NCBI RefSeq assembly: GCF_006715165.1
Contig: NZ_VFMS01000001.1
Coordinates: 2,976,001 to 3,040,000, forward strand
Origin: Arthrobacter sp. SLBN-122
GTDB taxonomy: Bacteria; Actinomycetota; Actinomycetes; Actinomycetales; Micrococcaceae
Length of the DNA stretch: 64,000 nt
Direction: 5' to 3'
Shown here: positions 42,686 to 52,421 of the stretch, one piece after another
How positions within the stretch are numbered: position 1 is the first letter of the stretch
Layout: each line of letters starts with the position of its first letter
Translations under genes and position numbers: made by a program
The notes under the pieces: generated by a model
What the model was told of the DNA's origin: nothing
Seen by the model: only the letters and a program-made list of their open reading frames with translations
The model's database searches: none

Positions 42686-42832
42686 ATGACCGCTAATTTC
42701 CCTCCGCCATTCACCCGGAATGCAGTGCGGGTGGCTGTATCTGAGTACGATCCCAGCCGTCATGCCCACCCCCAACAAGAAGTCGAGTACCAATTACGCG
42801 TGACTGCTTTTGCGCGACGGTGCGAAGGTTGA
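42686..42832 (+). CDS. possible small protein, 48 aa
   Basis: Starts at ATG with GGAG 7 nt upstream and ends with TGA 29 bp before the lipoprotein gene. The product begins MTANFPPPFTRNAVRVAVSE and has a plausible soluble composition, but no family and no homology argument is available. It could be a leader-like small gene upstream of the lipoprotein gene or a chance frame. Low confidence. Confidence 0.25.
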   Translation: MTANFPPPFTRNAVRVAVSEYDPSRHAHPQQEVEYQLRVTAFARRCEG

Positions 42833-42861
42833 CGTTCGAAGATGGAAAGGGGGAAATTCGG

Positions 42862-43581
42862 GTGAAGAGAACACAGCGTTTACTACGAACGCTATCCATC
42901 GGTGCTATCTCCGTCGTAATGCCGTTCGTGGCCGGTTGCTCCGGTTCTGTCACGGCCGCCCCGCTGTCGTCGGAGACGGTGTCGGCGGTACCACCGGCTA
43001 CAGCAGAACCGACGGCGAGCCGGAAGAGTCAGAGCACGGGCAGCGAATCCTTGCCAACCCCAACAGCCACGAGGTCCAAGGCGCCAGCGAACGCCTGGAT
43101 TGAGTACGTTCGCGACCGCGCGGTTAGCGGTACGGTCCGAGGGCAGACAGACGACGAACTTGTGGCGAGCGCTAAGAAGATGTGCGACCGGATGCGCGAC
43201 GGAGAGCTATTCGAAGAGATGGCCATTAACTTGGTCGCCGCTGGACTGCCGGCGACCTATCAGTCCGACATGCAACTCGTCTTTGGCACCGGGACCGTTG
43301 AGTTCTGCCCTGAGTTCCGAGCCACTACCGGCACAGGAGACGACGCAATTCTTAAGCGGCTGCGCGAGGTTGCTCCTACCATTGCAGCAAACCCTGACTC
43401 CGCCATACTTGGCCAAGCCCGAAGCGCATGCCCAGCTGTTTCCAAGGGCTTGGCGGGCAGTGCCGCGACGGTCCAAGAGGCACGCCGCGCCTGGGGCCAA
43501 GAGCAAGGATACAAATTCATTTTGATATCAGTGCTGAGCTATTGCTCCAGTCAGATAAACAACGTGATCGCAAGTAAGTAA
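42862..43581 (+). CDS. lipoprotein with DUF732-like domains, 239 aa
   Basis: Predicted lipoprotein. The signal peptide has a basic start and hydrophobic core and ends in the lipobox PFVAGC, giving lipidated Cys26. A Pro/Thr/Ser-rich stretch follows. Two helical segments resemble DUF732 (WIEYVRDRAVSGTVRGQTDD ELVASAKKMCDRMRDGELFE; ILKRLREVAPTIAANPDSAI LGQARSACPAVSKGLAGSAA), each with a conserved Cys and Gly-containing helix pair. DUF732 proteins occur in secreted or lipid-anchored actinobacterial proteins of unknown role. I chose GTG 42862, with AAAGGGGG upstream. Codon use is less G/C-biased than in neighbouring genes, which suggests acquired DNA. Confidence 0.8.
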   Translation: MKRTQRLLRTLSIGAISVVMPFVAGCSGSVTAAPLSSETVSAVPPATAEPTASRKSQSTGSESLPTPTATRSKAPANAWIEYVRDRAVSGTVRGQTDDELVASAKKMCDRMRDGELFEEMAINLVAAGLPATYQSDMQLVFGTGTVEFCPEFRATTGTGDDAILKRLREVAPTIAANPDSAILGQARSACPAVSKGLAGSAATVQEARRAWGQEQGYKFILISVLSYCSSQINNVIASK

Positions 43582-44280
43582 CCACCTTCCTAAAGCATCT
43601 GGATGACGTAAACGAAGTACTTTGTACCTTCGGGAAGACGGGATGTTTTGAATCGGTTGCGCCTGCCAAAACCGGCGCCAGGCCTTGACGCATTCTGGTT
43701 TGGGGCACACAGAGGGCGCGTCAGGCTTTGGTCGGGCGCGCCATCCTCGAGCCCACATTATAGGGCAAGGCTCCGGGTGTTCGGCTTAGAGAGTTCCCAC
43801 TGCCGCCTCCGCGTGATGCCTTAGCCATTGCGCAACTGCATGATGCCCTGCGGTAGGGAAGTCGATAAATCGATTGTCCGTACAAACCGGGCCATGACAG
43901 CTCCTCGGGTTTCGGATCAGCCTGTCCCGGCGTCAGTCTGTGCTTGGGGGAGAAGTGCACGCTTTGGCCGCTAGTTGTAATTACAGCCACTGAAGATCTT
44001 GGTGCCTGTCGGTTCGAAGACTTTGCGAGTAAAAGTCAAATGTTACGCAGAAACGGCTTCGAAGGTACCCCTTTGCTCAAGAATTCCTCAAGGCTCACCA
44101 AGTTTTTATCAAGGACGCCCTTTGCGTGATCTAGCTGTTGCCTGGAACAAAATACGCTTTTCAAAGACGCGATTTATCCGGCAAGAAAGTCTCTGTAACC
44201 TCGGGCGAGCAGTCCTTCACTCTTGGTCGATAAGTCGTAGTTGAATCTACGAACTCGCACGACCATTGGGGGCTATCGCC
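43582..44280. other. 699-bp region without a confident gene
   Basis: No frame here has start, ribosome-binding site and coding composition together, except for the remnant described at 43786-43932. The base composition is more A/T-rich than the surroundings in places (about 44000-44200), consistent with acquired or decaying DNA. Confidence 0.55.
43786..43932 (-). pseudogene. possible gene remnant (C-terminal fragment)
   Basis: On the minus strand, a frame without start codon reads LIRNPRSCHGPVCTDNRFID FPTAGHHAVAQWLRHHAEAA VGTL and then stops. The amphipathic, His-rich helix and the clean stop look protein-like, so this could be the tail of a decayed gene. A stop precedes it and no ATG is near. 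I cannot name the family. Confidence 0.2.
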
Positions 44281-45060
44281 GTGACCGACATCAATCCCAC
44301 TCTTGGAGTACCTCCCAAGCCAGAGGGCTCGCCTAGTTTCACTGCGTCAGGCAATGCGCCAGGCGCCAAACCTTTCATGTCCTCTCCAACGAAGTCGGTT
44401 TCCGGGAAACGCCGTTGGCTTGGGCTCGGTAGCAAAACGTCTGCGCGGGGCAAGACGAGGCCGGGTTTGACCCCAGCCTCCCCGTCCGGTGGCAGTCAGG
44501 GTCGGCGATCGGTGAGGATTGCGTGGTACTGGGCTGCTACGGCTGCCATTCTGTTCCTCATTGGTGGAACGGTGCTTGGCACGACTCTCCCTGACCCGAA
44601 GAAGAGCAAAGAATTCGTTGCTCTACAATCCGAAAAGGACGGAGTCAGCGCAGACCTTTCGAAGCTGCAGAGCCGCTACAACACTTTGAATTCGAGTATT
44701 AGCGGGCGTGAAACCACGATCTCCACTAAAGAATCTGCTATCACCGTTCGAGAGTCCGCCGTGAAAGCCGCCGAGGAAAACGTTAAGAAGCGCGAAGAAG
44801 CTGTGACGGCGGCCGAGAAGACTAAAGCCGCGAACACAATACGAGAAGGAACCTGGACCGTTGGCAGGGACGTCGAACCAGGGACTTATCGAACTACCTC
44901 CGATGTCTCCGGAAGCTGCTATTGGGGTATTTACCGCACTGGTTCCAATGGCTCGGACATTGTTGACAACGACATCGTGACTGGGGGACGTCCTTCTGTG
45001 ACGCTCTCTGCCGGGCAGGATTTCAAATCATCTCGCTGCGGTTCTTGGGTGAAGCAATAG
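44281..45060 (+). CDS. hypothetical single-TM protein with coiled coil and C-terminal beta domain, 259 aa
   Basis: Membrane-anchored protein without a firm family name. Residues 1-79 are Pro/Ser/Arg-rich and cytoplasmic; 80-101 is a TM helix (AWYWAATAAILFLIGGTVLG TT). Residues about 108-190 form a long coiled coil (SEKDGVSADLSKLQSRYNTL and later VKAAEENVKKREEAVTAAEK). The C-terminal 60 residues have the pattern IREGTWTVGRDVEPGTYRTT, then CYWGIYRTGSNGSDIVDND and RCGSWVKQ. This G-T-W/Y, V-G, P-G-T-Y, C-Y-W layout with two Cys recurs in exported or surface-facing domains of actinobacteria. The domain should lie outside the membrane. I prefer GTG 44281; TTG 44266 is an alternative. Neighbours suggest an accessory region. 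Confidence 0.75.
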   Translation: MTDINPTLGVPPKPEGSPSFTASGNAPGAKPFMSSPTKSVSGKRRWLGLGSKTSARGKTRPGLTPASPSGGSQGRRSVRIAWYWAATAAILFLIGGTVLGTTLPDPKKSKEFVALQSEKDGVSADLSKLQSRYNTLNSSISGRETTISTKESAITVRESAVKAAEENVKKREEAVTAAEKTKAANTIREGTWTVGRDVEPGTYRTTSDVSGSCYWGIYRTGSNGSDIVDNDIVTGGRPSVTLSAGQDFKSSRCGSWVKQ

Positions 45061-45323
45061 ATAAGCTCTCTGCACTACGGATCGGTGTGGTTGGAGCCGG
45101 TCTTGGACTATATGTCGTTCTAGGTTCATCTTGAAATCGAACCAGTTTGTGGTCCTGCGTGGCCCGTTGCTGGAGGAGCTGTCTTCTAACTCACTGGTAG
45201 CGGGGGCGCTGAAAGACTGACGATGAAGCGGATACCTGTGCAGTTCAAGGAAAAGTCCGCAGAGCGAATTTTACTCGCTTATTCGTTCTCATGCGCCATT
45301 AAAAAGGGGGAGGAACCCAAGAA

Positions 45324-45773
45324 GTGTTCTCAAAAAGTATTCACTCTATTGGTGTGTTGACGGGAGTGCTCGCTCTCTTCGGTTGTGCAGGCTCTACCAC
45401 AGATGCCACGCCAGCAGTGAAACCGACACCCACGCCGACTGTCAGCGCGCCTCCGGCCGATGGGGGCACCTACGCAACTGTCACCGCGCTCAAGGCCGCG
45501 TTCGTCAAGGCTGGCGGTGCGTGTCCCGACTTCAAGCAAACTAACAAGATTACTCTCGCTGCAGAGTCTGCCGAGTGTTCGACTAACACGGTCATTTCGA
45601 CATATGTCTCAAGTAATGACATTAGTCAGCTTATTCAAACCGTAAAAAAGCTGAACGCCGATTTGAAGACGACCGGAGGGAATTCCTGGCTCGTAGGTGC
45701 AAACTGGGTGATCAACAGTCCGGTATCGGCCAACATGCAGGAAAAGCTCGGCGGGAAAATTGTTAGCTTTTAG
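45324..45773 (+). CDS. small lipoprotein, 149 aa
   Basis: Predicted lipoprotein: N-terminal MFSKSIHSIGVLTGVLALFG C with the lipidated Cys at residue 21. A Pro/Thr linker follows (TPTPTVSAPPADGGTY), then a roughly 100-residue domain with ALKAAFVKAGGACPDFKQTN KITLAAESAECS, where two Cys probably form a disulfide, and a C-terminal VGANWVINSPVSANMQEKLG GKIVSF. The order Cys-Cys followed by NWVIN matches small actinobacterial lipoproteins of unknown function that are often encoded near each other. GTG start with GGGGGAGGAA 7-8 nt upstream. It is the last gene of the accessory patch. Confidence 0.82.
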   Translation: MFSKSIHSIGVLTGVLALFGCAGSTTDATPAVKPTPTPTVSAPPADGGTYATVTALKAAFVKAGGACPDFKQTNKITLAAESAECSTNTVISTYVSSNDISQLIQTVKKLNADLKTTGGNSWLVGANWVINSPVSANMQEKLGGKIVSF

Positions 45774-45999
45774 CTAGGTGAAAAATGCGCGAATCTTAAT
45801 CATTAACTGAGACTGGCCCCAGAGTGATTTTTCTTCGGTCCGCCACACGCGCGCATGTATCAGCCGAGATTCTGCCTTGTGTCCCTTTTTGGCTATAGTT
45901 TATCCCGGGGGACGGACCTGTCATTAGATTGACGAGGGCTATAGCTGGGTGACACCACAGGCAGGAAATGCACCAGAGAATTGGATTTCGACTCGGGGG

Positions 46000-48101
<2,102 letters not shown>

Positions 48102-48111
48102 AAGTGCTTCC

Positions 48112-48954
48112 CTAAGAGTCGTAGGACAGTGCCGCGGAGAGCTCGCGGTTCGCTTCGATTTGTTGCTGGACTGCTGCTTGTTTCTGCTCGATCATCTGAG
48201 CTGCGTCCGCGCCGGCGATGAAACGCAACGGGAGGGTGCCGCCGTCGGAGAGGGTGACGATGGCCTGGCCGAGCTTGGCGGGGTCGCCGGGCTGGGTGCC
48301 GTTCATGCCCTCGAATGCGGCCAGCGTCTGAGCGGTCGCTTCGGCGTAGTCCTCGATGTCGAGCTCGGCAGCGATCGTGGAGGAGCCCGCGACAAGGAGC
48401 TCGGTGCGGAAGAAGCCGGGCTCCACGGCCATGGATTCGATGTTGAACTGGCCCAGTTCCTGAGCCAGGGACTCCACCCAGCCCTCAAGGGCGAATTTCG
48501 ATGCTGCGTATGCGGACTGGAATGCGCCGCCGACGAAACCGGCTGTCGAGGTAACGGTGATGACCTGGCCGGATTTCTGCTTTCGGAGCACCGGCAGGAC
48601 TGCGCGCGTGACATTGAGCGGGCCAAAGAAGTTGGTGTCCATCTGAGCACGGAATTGCGCGTCGGTGATGGTCTCGAAGAAGCCGGCGTAGAAGTTGCCG
48701 GCGTTATTGACGAGGACGTCGATCCTGCCGAAGCGCGCGATTGCTTTCTCAACTGCTTCCTCGGCCGCCTGCTGGTCGGTGATGTCCAGGGCGACGGCCA
48801 GTAAGTTCTCGTGGGCGCGGACGGCAGTCTCGACCTTGGCGGCGTCGCGGCCGGTGGCGACGACTTTGTGGCCTGCAGCGAGGGCCGCCTGGGCGATGTC
48901 GATGCCGAGTCCGCGTCCTGCTCCGGTGATGAACCAAACGTTCTTTTCTACCAT
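48112..48954 (-). CDS. short-chain dehydrogenase/reductase (SDR)
   Basis: Classical SDR of 280 aa, NAD(P)-dependent oxidoreductase. Rossmann motif WFITGAGRGLGIDIAQAALA (G-x-x-x-G-x-G), then VLVNNAGNFYAG (NNAG), the catalytic Ser in VTSTAGFVGG, and YAASKFALEGW (YxxxK). Length and layout fit the family. I set the start at ATG 48954 (MVEKNVWFITG). The first gene of the operon with the OYE and aldo/keto reductase, divergent from the XRE/MmyB-like regulator, which most likely controls the operon. The substrate is unknown, though the set of three reductases suggests a shared xenobiotic or electrophile. Confidence 0.95.
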   Translation of the reverse strand: MVEKNVWFITGAGRGLGIDIAQAALAAGHKVVATGRDAAKVETAVRAHENLLAVALDITDQQAAEEAVEKAIARFGRIDVLVNNAGNFYAGFFETITDAQFRAQMDTNFFGPLNVTRAVLPVLRKQKSGQVITVTSTAGFVGGAFQSAYAASKFALEGWVESLAQELGQFNIESMAVEPGFFRTELLVAGSSTIAAELDIEDYAEATAQTLAAFEGMNGTQPGDPAKLGQAIVTLSDGGTLPLRFIAGADAAQMIEQKQAAVQQQIEANRELSAALSYDS

Positions 48955-49049
48955 GACTGTGTGTGTCCTTCTACTTTGTGGATCCGGCCCGTTGCCCATC
49001 CGATGACCTGATAGATCCAGTAAAGAAGAACCCAGCGGCCCGAGGCAGA

Positions 49050-49089
49050 CCCGCTCTATAGGGTTAATAAGCGGGACCCCCTCGGGGGT
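49050..49089. promoter_or_regulatory. palindromic elements in the divergent SDR/XRE promoter region
   Basis: CCCGCT (49050-49055) and AGCGGG (49070-49075) flank a TATAGG-containing A/T-rich core, and ACCCCC-TC-GGGGGT (49076-49089) follows directly. They lie between the SDR and XRE starts, the expected place for the operator of the XRE/MmyB-like regulator. TATAGG-like sequences on either strand could be -10 elements. Confidence 0.5.
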
Positions 49090-49112
49090 GGTGCCTGACG
49101 TAGATTTGAAGC

Positions 49113-49988
49113 ATGACCACCGCCGCCAACATCCGCGAGTTCCTTATTACGCGCCGGTCGCGGCTGACCCCTGCAGAGGCCGGACTGCCCGACTTCGGAG
49201 GCCGTCGCCGGGTGCCAGGGCTCCGCCGCGAAGAGGTGGCCCTGCTCGCGGGAATGAGCGTTGAGTACTACGTGCGCCTGGAACGGGGGAACGCGTCAGG
49301 AATCTCGGATGCCATCCTCGATGGCATCAGCCGCGCGCTCAAGCTCGACGACGCCGAGCACGCCCACCTGTACGACCTGGTCCGGGCCGCGAACCGGGGC
49401 ACGAGGACACCGCAACGAAAGCCCGCCTCCCGCACACATCAGATCCGTCCCGGCACCCAGCAGATCCTGGACGCCATGACGTTTCCCGCGATCGTACAGA
49501 ACGGGAGAATGGACATCGTTGCCACGAACACGCTCGGTCGTGCGCTCTTCTCTGAGATGTTTGTAGAGCCTCATGAGCCCGTGAACTTCGCCCGTTTCCT
49601 CTTCCTCGATCCCCGGGGCAGGGTTGCCTACCGCGAATGGAACGACTCGGCCGAGCAAATTGTCGCTCTGCTCCGCGCCGAATCAGGGCGCGTGCCCTCC
49701 GACCGTGCCCTCCGCAGCCTCATCGACGAGCTCTCAAACGGCAGCAGCGAGTTCGCGGCCCTCTGGGAAGCCCACGACGTGCGGATACACCTTGCTGGCA
49801 AGAAACTCTTCCATCACCCGGACGTGGGCGACCTCGATCTCAGCTACGAAGCCATGCAGCTCATGACCGATCCGGGGCTCCAATTCGTTGGCTTCACAGC
49901 CGAACCGGGATCCGCCACTGACCACGCTCTCCGCCTGCTCGGAAGCCTCGCGGCGCGCCACCCCGAGGAAATCAGGCTCGAACGGTAG
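49113..49988 (+). CDS. XRE-family regulator with MmyB-like ligand domain
   Basis: Transcriptional regulator of 291 aa. The N-terminal XRE HTH spans about residues 5-75 (IREFLITRRSRLTPAEAGLP DFGGRRRVPGLRREEVALLA GMSVEYYVRLERG). The rest matches the MmyB-like ligand-binding domain (ILDAMTFPAIVQNGRMDIVA TNTLGRALFSEMF, then NFARFLFLDPRGRVAYREWN DSAEQIVALLRAE and GDLDLSYEAMQLMTDPGLQF VGFTAEPGSATDHALRLLGS LA). This set of features is that of small regulators adjacent to and divergent from SDR/reductase operons in actinobacteria. It most likely represses the SDR-OYE-AKR operon and is relieved by a ligand. The domain often binds fatty-acid-like ligands. Confidence 0.93.
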   Translation: MTTAANIREFLITRRSRLTPAEAGLPDFGGRRRVPGLRREEVALLAGMSVEYYVRLERGNASGISDAILDGISRALKLDDAEHAHLYDLVRAANRGTRTPQRKPASRTHQIRPGTQQILDAMTFPAIVQNGRMDIVATNTLGRALFSEMFVEPHEPVNFARFLFLDPRGRVAYREWNDSAEQIVALLRAESGRVPSDRALRSLIDELSNGSSEFAALWEAHDVRIHLAGKKLFHHPDVGDLDLSYEAMQLMTDPGLQFVGFTAEPGSATDHALRLLGSLAARHPEEIRLER

Positions 49989-50048
49989 GAAAGCGCTCAA
50001 CCTGCCGGTCCCTCGGCATGTTCCCTGGGGGTAGACGAGGTTGACTGC

Positions 50049-51277
50049 TCAGCAGGCCGGGATGTTGGCAGTTTGATCGACCAACCATTGGCGGTAGCTC
50101 TTGGCGAGAGCATCGTTACGGATAAGGCCTCGTTCCAGGCTGGAGATTTTGGAGGGCCAATGACCGAGCTCGCGGGCTGCGGTCGCGATGGTGAATCCCA
50201 GCTGGGTGCGCAACTGGCGCAGGTCGGCGTTGTTCGGTGCAGGCCGAGGGTCGGTGATTGGCGGTAGATTTCCCGGGCTGCGTACCGCTTAAGACAGCGC
50301 ATGATTTCGCGTTTGCTCTTGCCCTCCGCGGTGCGTTTGGCCACGTAGTCCTTGGTCCGCGGGCACGAGCCCATACGCACCAGCACCACCTGATGCAAGG
50401 CACGGTTGGCATTGCGGTCACCGCCTCTGCTGAGCCGGTGACGGGTCGTCTTGCCTGAGGACGCGGGCACGGGCGCAACCCCGGCGAGGGCAGCGAACTG
50501 GGCATCGTTCCCAAGTCGATCCGCATTGTCCCCAACAGTAACCAGGAGCTGACTGGCCACTTCCGTTCCGACGCCCGGAAGGTCACAAAGCATCGGTGCG
50601 TAGGTGTCGACGATTTCCTGGAGCGCGGCGTCGGCGGTGGCGATTTCCGCCGCGAGAGACTGGCAACGGGTGGCCAAGGCCTTTAACGTCAGTAGGGTCA
50701 CGTACTCAGGGTCAGCAATATGGCCCGAAGGCCTGCAGCGCTGCAGAGCAGTGATCAGTGCAGAGCTTCCCAACCCTCGGTATTTCGCCCGGAGGTTGTC
50801 CGGAGCCGACACAAGAAGGCCTTTGATCTGATTGATTGCGGCGGTGCGGGCCTTCACTGCCGATGTGCGCCCGGCACGCAGGATGCGCAGGCATTCCACG
50901 GGTCCGTCTTTACCTTTCGGGATCGATTTGCTCCGCCCGTCCAGCACCGATTGGGCGGCCTGGTAGGCGTCCAACGGATCAGATTTGCCCTTCAGTCGGC
51001 GTGCAGCCCGGTTCGGGCGGTTCACCTCGAACACGGACAGACCTTCATCGCGCAGAGTCCTTGCGATTTCGGCGCCGTATGAGCCTGTCCCTTCGACTCC
51101 TACAGCGGAAACACGACCGTAGCTCGTGATGAATTCCACGATCTTCCGGTACCCGGATCCCACGGCGAGGAATTCCTTGTCCGCAAGGGGCTTGCCATAT
51201 TCGTTAATGACAGCCACATGGTGCGTGTCGGCATGGGTGTCGATACCTGCGATGACTGTCGTTACTTCACTTGCCAA
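50049..51277 (-). pseudogene. IS110-family transposase, frameshifted near the C-terminus
   Basis: DEDD recombinase of the IS110 family. The N-terminal RuvC-like domain has IAGIDTHADTHHVAVINEYG, GVEGTGSYGAEIA and DPLDAYQAAQSVL. The C-terminal catalytic-Ser domain has LCDLPGVGTEVASQLLVTVG and FAALAGVAPVPASSGKTTRH RLSRGGDRNANRALHQ. After AAREIYRQ (about 50265) the reading frame turns into a non-family Pro/Ser tail ending at 49997. In the other minus-strand frame from about 50266 to 50049 the sequence reads NNADLRQLRTQLGFTIATAA RELGHWPSKISSLERGLIRN DALAKSYRQWL, a typical C-terminal XRE-like helix-turn-helix of actinobacterial IS110 transposases. A single-base deletion near 50255-50268 restores it. 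Start TTG 51277. The tail loss probably inactivates the protein, but a sequencing error is possible. Confidence 0.82.
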
Positions 51278-51480
51278 TGTGGAAGCCGTCCCTTACTCGA
51301 GATCAATGCTGAACGGAGCGCGGGCCAGGTGGGCAGACAAAACGGTAATGGGACTGGTCGAATCAGGCTCCTATGAGGTCATGTCCGCCTGGCTCGACAC
51401 CCTTTGACGGACCTTGAGCCGGCGGACTGATCGTCGCTAAGACAGTGCCGCCAGGCACGTCAGTTTTTTGGCGGGTCACG
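51278..51480 (-). ncRNA. candidate IS110 bridge RNA region
   Basis: IS110-group elements are known to express a bridge RNA from the non-coding segment upstream of the transposase, with loops that pair with target and donor DNA. This roughly 200-bp segment lies in that place. It contains a hairpin with arms GTCCG/CGGAC (51383-51387 and 51408-51412) and other short complementary stretches. I did not fold it and cannot define transcript ends or loops. Confidence 0.3.
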
Positions 51481-51578
51481 CCGACTCAAGGACTTTTCCA
51501 GTATTACCGTTTTTTGGATGGCCTATGGGCGGCGCCAGGCAAGCAGGATGGCAGCACCTATGCTGCGAGTTCATTGGC

Positions 51579-52346
51579 TTAGGCGCCCTCCGCCAGGCCC
51601 ATAAACATTGTCCTGTGCAGGATGTCCACATGTTTTCGGGCCACCTCCACCGCTTCCTCAACCTTGCGGGCGCGGAGGGCTGCCACGAGTGCGATGTGGT
51701 CGCGGTTGGACGTGTGCAGCTTCTCGATGGGGTAGGGGATGAAGTAGTCGTACAGCTCCGCCAGGGTTTGGTGGTAGACCTCGACGGCGGTTTCCAAGCA
51801 TGATGCCGTGCCCACCAGCTGATGGAACTGCTCGTCCATGCGGTGGTAGAAGGACCAGTCGCTGGCCCCGGCCATCTCACGGGTCAGCCGTTCCAGCTCA
51901 TCCAGTTGCTCAGTGGTGGCATTCACTGCCGCGTAGTGGGTGACTGCGCATTCGAACAGCAGCCGCCGGTCCACCAGTCGGTTCACCGCCTGGGACTCCG
52001 CGGGGGAAGCGGAAAGTGACGCCAAAACATCATTAGGCGGCGAGTCCGCCACAAACGTCCCGCCGGCCCGGCCGCGCCGCCGCACCACCACGCCCTGCTC
52101 CGCCAGGCTCGCCAGCGCACGTCGGGCCGTAATCGGGCTGACCGACAGACCCAGGGCCACGTCCTCCTGGTCCGGCAGCCGCTCGCCCGGTTTCAGCAAA
52201 CCCAAAGAGATAGCCATACCTATCCGCATCCGGACCGCGTCCATGGCGCTGCGCCGCTCCATCCCGGTCATCCTGCCGGTACCCAGGCGTGAGGGCTCGG
52301 CGGTGTCCTCCAGCTGATCCGTCATAACCGCTACTTTACGGCCCAC
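51579..52346 (-). CDS. GntR-family (FadR subgroup) transcriptional regulator
   Basis: Regulator of 255 aa. The winged HTH is at about residues 30-90 (MDAVRMRIGMAISLGLLKPG ERLPDQEDVALGLSVSPITA RRALASLAEQGVVVRRRGRA GGTFV). The remainder is the all-helical FCD ligand domain of the FadR subgroup (RLLFECAVTHYAAVNATTEQ, YHRMDEQFHQLVGTASCLET AVEVYHQTLAELYDY, RDHIALVAALRARKVEEAVE VARKHVDILH), with the conserved Asp/His/His metal-binding positions (D-E-Q-F-H; H-I-A-L; H-V-D). GTG 52346 has AAGGGGG 5 nt before it; ATG 52325 is an alternative. It is divergent from the nitrilase operon, with a perfect palindrome between, and most likely represses it. Confidence 0.94.
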   Translation of the reverse strand: MGRKVAVMTDQLEDTAEPSRLGTGRMTGMERRSAMDAVRMRIGMAISLGLLKPGERLPDQEDVALGLSVSPITARRALASLAEQGVVVRRRGRAGGTFVADSPPNDVLASLSASPAESQAVNRLVDRRLLFECAVTHYAAVNATTEQLDELERLTREMAGASDWSFYHRMDEQFHQLVGTASCLETAVEVYHQTLAELYDYFIPYPIEKLHTSNRDHIALVAALRARKVEEAVEVARKHVDILHRTMFMGLAEGA

Positions 52347-52365
52347 ACCGGCCCCCTTCCCTTTA

Positions 52366-52384
52366 TTAGATCATTCTGATCTAA
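52366..52384. promoter_or_regulatory. GntR/FadR-type operator between regulator and nitrilase operon
   Basis: TTAGATCA-TTC-TGATCTAA is a perfect 8-bp-arm palindrome with a 3-nt centre. It lies 20 bp from the GntR start and 38 bp before the first hydrolase start. It is markedly A/T-rich in a G/C-rich genome. The size fits a FadR-subgroup dimer site, and the position would block both divergent promoters. Confidence 0.8.
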
Positions 52385-52421
52385 TATAACCCGGATCACA
52401 CCCCACAGCGGAGAAAAACCC

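Larger units (their letters stand above)
49990..51480 (-). mobile_element. IS110-family insertion sequence (limits approximate)
   Basis: The region has one large DEDD-type transposase gene with a short non-coding 3' flank (about 60 bp) and a roughly 200-bp non-coding 5' flank. IS110-group elements are arranged this way, lack clear terminal inverted repeats and carry a structured 5' RNA. The outer limits cannot be set from this sequence alone. It separates the XRE-reductase unit from the GntR-nitrilase unit. Confidence 0.75.

Noticed and set aside
50255..50268. Programmed frameshifting as explanation for the IS110 tail
   Set aside because: No slippery heptamer or downstream stimulator is evident at the switch point; a simple deletion is more economical.
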